A DNA stretch of 64,000 bases from Bacillota bacterium (GTDB taxonomy: Bacteria > Bacillota > Clostridia > Lachnospirales > Lachnospiraceae): contig JAEWCQ010000010.1 of assembly GCA_023390555.1 (NCBI GenBank), forward strand, positions 1-64,000, written 5' to 3'. The notes beneath the pieces are model-generated. The model did not search any database. It saw nothing but the letters and a program-made list of their open reading frames with translations, and was not told the origin of the DNA. The position numbers and the translations under genes are program-made. Positions 60,850 through 64,000 of this stretch are shown in pieces. The first letter of the stretch is position 1, and the number at the start of each line of letters is the position of its first letter.

Positions 60850-61301
60850 TGTGCTTCTCCTTCAATTACTTTGGCATAGATATCTACGATGTACTCCTGA
60901 AATACCGGAAGATAGATATAATAATATGGCTCCTGCAGCTGCAATCCAGCCTTCCCAGAAATTGTCTGCAGAATCCTCTCGGTGACTTTCATATCATCCT
61001 CCAGACTTGCATGCCTGATCTTTAATCCATCCTCACAGAGAAAACGTTTTTGAAATGTAAAGGTATCGTTTTCCGGAAGCTGTATTTCCTGATACAGCGG
61101 CAATGAAATCGTGAGATCTGCTTCCTTTGTATCTTCATCTATATTTTCCCAGTTCAATAGGACCGGACCTGTAATGAAAAGATCGTTTCGTACCAGAAAT
61201 GTCCGAAGCCTTTGTGCTTCCTCTTCCCATTTTCCATATGGGCATCGGGTCTTCATGCTTACCACATTCTGAAATTCAAGTGCACCTCTTTTTACTGCCA
61301 T
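60846..61301 (-). CDS. Putative T7SS toxin chaperone, EsaE/DUF5085-like (paralogue)
   Basis: 151 residues, soluble. It begins AVKRGALEFQNVVSMKTRC, then a helix (GKWEEEAQRLRTFLVRN), strands ITGPVLLNWENI and ADLTISLPLYQEIQLP, a second long helix and a final strand YYYIYLPVFQEYIVDIYAK. A distant relative of the product of 60376-60849, overlapping it by ATGA. In this position, downstream of the toxin and immunity genes, a heterodimeric chaperone is plausible. Other GyrI-like folds cannot be excluded by eye. Confidence 0.55.
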   Translation of the reverse strand: MAVKRGALEFQNVVSMKTRCPYGKWEEEAQRLRTFLVRNDLFITGPVLLNWENIDEDTKEADLTISLPLYQEIQLPENDTFTFQKRFLCEDGLKIRHASLEDDMKVTERILQTISGKAGLQLQEPYYYIYLPVFQEYIVDIYAKVIEGEAQ

Positions 61302-61343
61302 AACCGCATTTATCCTCCTCCGTACTTCTTAATATTCATCTGT

Positions 61344-61775
61344 TTAGAAAAATTTCATTAGCCACTTTACCGCTATATCTATTATCAAGTAAAGACCTAA
61401 CACCGTAAATTCTATTGCAAAACACCAAACTACAATATCTCCCACATATACTTTTTTCTTTCTTGCATAAATTTGTTTTGGATCCTGGGGATTCAAAAAT
61501 ATAAAATGGGGTTTTCCTTCCTCGATTCCCAATTTTTTAAGATCACTAATTGAATAGTAAATATCGATTGCAATTGAATTATACCTTCTATTCTTGTATT
61601 CATACTCAAATTTCACTTCGTAAATGTGCGAATTATTTGGACGAGACAAACGCATGATTTGCTTGCAAGTTGCTTCCGCCGTATAGACACAAGATTTTCT
61701 ACGTTTACGCCCGCTCAATAACCCGCTTATAAGGGTTCCCCCTAACAGCAATGCTATAATTCCAACAACAATCAT
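61344..61775 (-). CDS. Two-helix membrane protein, putative immunity, copy 2
   Basis: 143 residues from ATG 61775, preceded by GAGGGG. N-terminal helix IVVGIIALLLGGTLISGLL, an outward or cytoplasmic loop of about 80 residues with strands (EVKFEYEYKNRRYNS, IFLNPQDPKQIYARKKKV), and a C-terminal helix IEFTVLGLYLIIDIAV. This is DUF3592-like in layout. It is a paralogue of the next gene: the first 25 and last 40 residues are almost identical while the loop differs. Position after the glycine-zipper toxin suggests an immunity protein working inside the membrane. Confidence 0.65.
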   Translation of the reverse strand: MIVVGIIALLLGGTLISGLLSGRKRRKSCVYTAEATCKQIMRLSRPNNSHIYEVKFEYEYKNRRYNSIAIDIYYSISDLKKLGIEEGKPHFIFLNPQDPKQIYARKKKVYVGDIVVWCFAIEFTVLGLYLIIDIAVKWLMKFF

Positions 61776-61832
61776 TTTTTCACCCCTCTTTTTTCTGAGA
61801 TAAAACTGCATTTTTTGTATCAAGACAAGCTA

Positions 61833-62264
61833 CTAGAATAGTTTCATCAGCCATTTCACCACTGCATCTATTACCAGGTAAAGACCTAACACCGTAAATT
61901 CTATTGCAATACACCAAACTACAATATCTCCCACATATACTTTTTTCTTTCTTGCATAGATCAGATCTGGTTTTTCAGGACTCAAAAATATAGAAGTTGT
62001 TTTTCCTTCCTCAATCCCCAGTTTATGAATATCCTTGACACAAGAATAGGTATCCTTTGCAACCGACTCATAGTTTTTATTTTTGTATTCATATGCAAAA
62101 AATATCCTATACTCTTGATAATTATTAGGGAGAGATCGACATACGATTCGTTGGCAGGTTGCCTCTACGGTATCGATACAGGATCTCCTTTGTTTATCAC
62201 CGCTCAACAACCCGTTTATAAGGGTTCCCCCTAACAGCAATGCTATAATTCCAACAATAATCAT
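61833..62264 (-). CDS. Two-helix membrane protein, putative immunity, copy 1
   Basis: 143 residues: helix IIVGIIALLLGGTLINGLL, loop with RIFFAYEYKNKNYESV and LSPEKPDLIYARKKKVYVG, and C-terminal helix FTVLGLYLVIDAVVKW. It is 21 nt after the stop of the toxin gene and thus the best candidate for its cognate immunity protein; integral-membrane immunity is what is known for glycine-zipper T7SS toxins such as TspA/TsaI. The 70-nt spacer to copy 2 is short, and the pair arose by recent duplication followed by change in the loop. Confidence 0.68.
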   Translation of the reverse strand: MIIVGIIALLLGGTLINGLLSGDKQRRSCIDTVEATCQRIVCRSLPNNYQEYRIFFAYEYKNKNYESVAKDTYSCVKDIHKLGIEEGKTTSIFLSPEKPDLIYARKKKVYVGDIVVWCIAIEFTVLGLYLVIDAVVKWLMKLF

Positions 62265-62285
62265 TTTTTTCTCGCTTCTTTTTAA

Positions 62286-63476
62286 TTAGAATGAAAATAC
62301 GTTTCCCAGCCAATCACAGACACTGCTTCCGGCATCTCCTATCTCATCAACCACAGAATGCAGCCCCATCTTGACCCCATCTACCAGACTGTCCTTGTTT
62401 CCGTCTCCATCCCAGTCAACGACATCCCAATTCGCCGCAATATTAATTGCAATTCCTGCCACGGCCCCTACAACAGTTCCAACTGGCGGCACCAAAGAGC
62501 CAATTGCCGCTCCTGCTGCTGCAGATGCAGCCACTGATGCCAGATCAATTCCAATATCCACTGCACAGTCTGCTGTCTGATTCCCGGAAAAGGTCCATTC
62601 ACCTGTGTCCTTATTATAGAAATTATCAAATACATCGGTTCCAATTGTCAGCACCGTACCCGCTGTTCCCAATATTTTGCCAGCTTTTCCAAGCTTTGTC
62701 ATTGTATCAAATTCCTTATAGTTAAAATCAGCTAAAATATTCGCAAAAAACGATTCTTTTATGCTTTCTCCAAGTGGTTTTCCGGCTACTTTCAAAAAAT
62801 CTCTTACATCCGTTCCTTCCGCAAAGTATTTCGCACCCTTACCCAGTGCACCTTTTTCCAGATCATAAAGATCAATTTTGCCATTCTTCAGATTTCTGGC
62901 CACATAGTCACTCCACGTGCCACCGTACTGTTCTGACAGCCACGCACTGATTTCCCGGTTTGTCATGCCGTTATTTTTCAGACCTAAATAGATTGTATTA
63001 CCGATTTTATTACTGGTAAGATACGTTCCGTTCCACATCGTTATCAGTGCCTGCAGAACATCTTCATCCAGAATTCCTATTTCGATCAGATCATCTATTA
63101 TTTTATATAATTCACTATCGGTAAAATCTTCGTAGCCGATAATGGTATCTTCAAATGTATTTATTTTATCTTTTACTGTACTGTTGTAATCAGAAATTCC
63201 TTTTGCAATTGTACTTTCTGTTGATTGGTACTGTGCCACACTTTTTTCCAATGCATTTTTCCAAGCCGTCAGCTGCTCCTGCTCCTGTCTGACTGCTTCT
63301 GCAATTCCTCTGATTGCCTCGGCTATATTCCGGTACGATCCGGAACTGTTCTGGCCGATGCTGTTTTTTAATCCATCCAATCTTCCCTCACACGAAACAA
63401 GTTTCGCGATTTCCTGTTCGATTCCCTGCACTTCTGCCATACATGCTTTTGGATAAATACAAAATTCCTGACCCAT
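62286..63476 (-). CDS. T7SS effector with glycine-zipper C-terminus (putative membrane-depolarising toxin)
   Basis: 396 residues from ATG 63476, behind GGCGGAGGAG. N-terminal helical targeting module (about 1-100) with SYRNIAEAIRGIAEAVRQEQ and YQSTESTIAKG, shared with the RHS toxin and the 33270 protein; a middle linker domain; and a C-terminal glycine-rich membrane segment, AGAAIGSLVPPVGTVVGAVA, around residues 320-340, followed by VDWDGDGNKDSLVDG. Known LXG-type toxins with such zippers depolarise membranes. It lacks nuclease motifs. Downstream lie two membrane immunity candidates, and esxA lies upstream as secretion partner. Confidence 0.8.
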   Translation of the reverse strand: MGQEFCIYPKACMAEVQGIEQEIAKLVSCEGRLDGLKNSIGQNSSGSYRNIAEAIRGIAEAVRQEQEQLTAWKNALEKSVAQYQSTESTIAKGISDYNSTVKDKINTFEDTIIGYEDFTDSELYKIIDDLIEIGILDEDVLQALITMWNGTYLTSNKIGNTIYLGLKNNGMTNREISAWLSEQYGGTWSDYVARNLKNGKIDLYDLEKGALGKGAKYFAEGTDVRDFLKVAGKPLGESIKESFFANILADFNYKEFDTMTKLGKAGKILGTAGTVLTIGTDVFDNFYNKDTGEWTFSGNQTADCAVDIGIDLASVAASAAAGAAIGSLVPPVGTVVGAVAGIAINIAANWDVVDWDGDGNKDSLVDGVKMGLHSVVDEIGDAGSSVCDWLGNVFSF

Positions 63477-63539
63477 GTTTCTCTCCTCCGCCACTAGCAA
63501 CGCGGTCAACCCGCTTCATGTTCACGTATCCCAAAAGGT

Positions 63540-63607
63540 CCTTTTCTTCTACCGGAAAAAACTCTGTTACTGCAAAGTCAAAGTGTTTTTCCCGGTAGAA
63601 GAAAAGG
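63540..63607 (-). repeat. Long inverted repeat between esxA and the toxin gene
   Basis: Arms of 16 perfect bases (CCTTTTCTTCTACCGG / CCGGTAGAAGAAAAGG at 63540-63555 and 63592-63607), extended inward by A/T pairing, giving a stem over 20 bp. Five bases are shared with the terminator at 63603-63632, so the two structures compete. Confidence 0.75.
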
Positions 63608-63632
63608 CAGGACATGTCACATCCCTGCCTTT
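63603..63632 (-). terminator. Terminator-like hairpin after the WXG100 gene
   Basis: Stem AAAGGCAGG / CCTGCCTTT with a 12-base loop and a following TTTTC on the minus strand, 6 nt after the stop. Probably a partial terminator that makes the WXG100 transcript more abundant than the downstream genes. Confidence 0.65.
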
Positions 63633-63638
63633 GACATC

Positions 63639-63962
63639 CTAAAACTCAATTACGTTTGTTGTTAAGGATTTACTTGTTGTCTCATTGGTTGTCTCTGCCT
63701 TCTGATATTCCGTTGCAATATCCTGCAGGTCGCTGACAAACTCATTGATCATCTTTACCATGCGCTGTGTATCATCTTCTAATTTGTTAAACTGATTCTT
63801 GTACGCATCAGCTGCTGTACCGGACCATACTGCACCGTTTAACTGTTTGATAAGATTAAACATCTTCTTACAGGTAGTGTTTACCTTGGATGAGTCACTG
63901 CTGAATTCAGTTGCTTTCGATTTTAATTTTGCCGGTGTTACCGTCAATGCTGACATTGCCAT
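63639..63962 (-). CDS. esxA: WXG100-family protein (EsxA-like)
   Basis: 107 residues, two amphipathic helices without signal peptide. First helix ALTVTPAKLKSKATEFSS, hairpin turn NGAVWSGTAADAYKNQF (W-S-G) and a second helix ending with the Y-x-x-x-E type signal, EYQKAETTNETT, near residue 88. The ATG at 63962 has GGAGAGAATC upstream. It is the first gene of this island inside the window, so promoter and possible further genes lie beyond base 64000. Likely an abundant secreted homodimer or a partner of the zipper toxin. Confidence 0.92.
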   Translation of the reverse strand: MAMSALTVTPAKLKSKATEFSSDSSKVNTTCKKMFNLIKQLNGAVWSGTAADAYKNQFNKLEDDTQRMVKMINEFVSDLQDIATEYQKAETTNETTSKSLTTNVIEF

Positions 63963-64000
63963 AATAGATTCTCTCCTTTTTCTATGTATATTTTATTTAG

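Noticed and set aside
63388..63615. 75-codon minus-strand ORF between esxA and the toxin gene
   Set aside because: It consists largely of the long inverted repeat and overlaps the toxin start out of frame; structure explains it better than coding.
1..64000. CRISPR arrays, insertion sequences, phage genes, integrases or attachment sites
   Set aside because: No repeat-spacer pattern, transposase, integrase or phage structural gene was recognised anywhere in the window.

Overview
The window looks like a chromosomal segment from a low-to-moderate-GC anaerobic Firmicute, most likely Lachnospiraceae (Clostridia). That is inferred from gene families, strong AGGAGG ribosome binding sites, TTGACA/TATAAT promoters, the meso-DAP gene dapF and a Firmicutes-type (T7SSb) ESX secretion locus; no rRNA or other taxonomic marker is present. 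Almost everything reads on the minus strand. Exceptions are one tRNA gene and a four-gene plus-strand stretch at 17.6-23.1 kb.

Region 1 (1-17.4 kb) is housekeeping: a PhoH-like PIN protein (cut by the window edge), an MFS exporter, an alpha/beta hydrolase and a glycerophosphodiesterase in one tight operon; murE-dapF; a TetR regulator; uppP; tRNA-Gly(CCC); a five-gene cysteine-type amino-acid ABC transporter operon including an SGNH hydrolase; an effector-binding protein; a WYL regulator; and a YhaN/YhaO-like SMC-ATPase/nuclease pair. Two tiny genes missed by ordinary gene calling lie here (5921-6031 and 12138-12239). Each has a near-consensus promoter, a perfect Shine-Dalgarno, a run of cysteine codons, an intrinsic terminator about 35 nt after its stop, and a segment in its last codons that can pair with the terminator's 5' arm. 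I read both as cysteine-sensing leader-peptide attenuators, one in front of the cysteine-type transporter operon (expected) and one in front of dapF-murE (unexpected).

Region 2 (17.5-32.1 kb) holds a GntR/DUF5808 pair, a YtaF/MntP-like membrane protein, a P-type Ca-ATPase, a chemotaxis receptor, and a MacB-type export system with two tandem HlyD-like adaptors, a permease, an ATPase and two lipoproteins. Several of the exporter parts carry Ser/Gly/Met-rich low-complexity stretches.

Region 3 (32.2-64 kb) is a type VIIb secretion island running right to left: WXG100 protein, a glycine-zipper toxin with a shared T7SS N-terminal module and two tandem membrane immunity candidates, three small putative chaperone/accessory proteins, PP2C phosphatase, a membrane Ser/Thr kinase with the topology of EssB, a membrane protein with FHA-ligand-like threonine motifs, a 1.75-kilo-residue Ig-like surface protein, a secreted protease-FHA fusion, an FHA protein, EssC, a LytTR response regulator, an accessory protein, an EsaB-like protein, an RHS/YD-repeat polymorphic toxin, four tandem immunity paralogues, a stand-alone copy of the toxin N-terminal module, and three more WXG100-like proteins. 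I see no clear EsaA and no separate EssB. The kinase, phosphatase and three FHA proteins imply secretion controlled by threonine phosphorylation. The RHS toxin gene carries an in-frame TAG at codon 18 and may be silenced in this strain.
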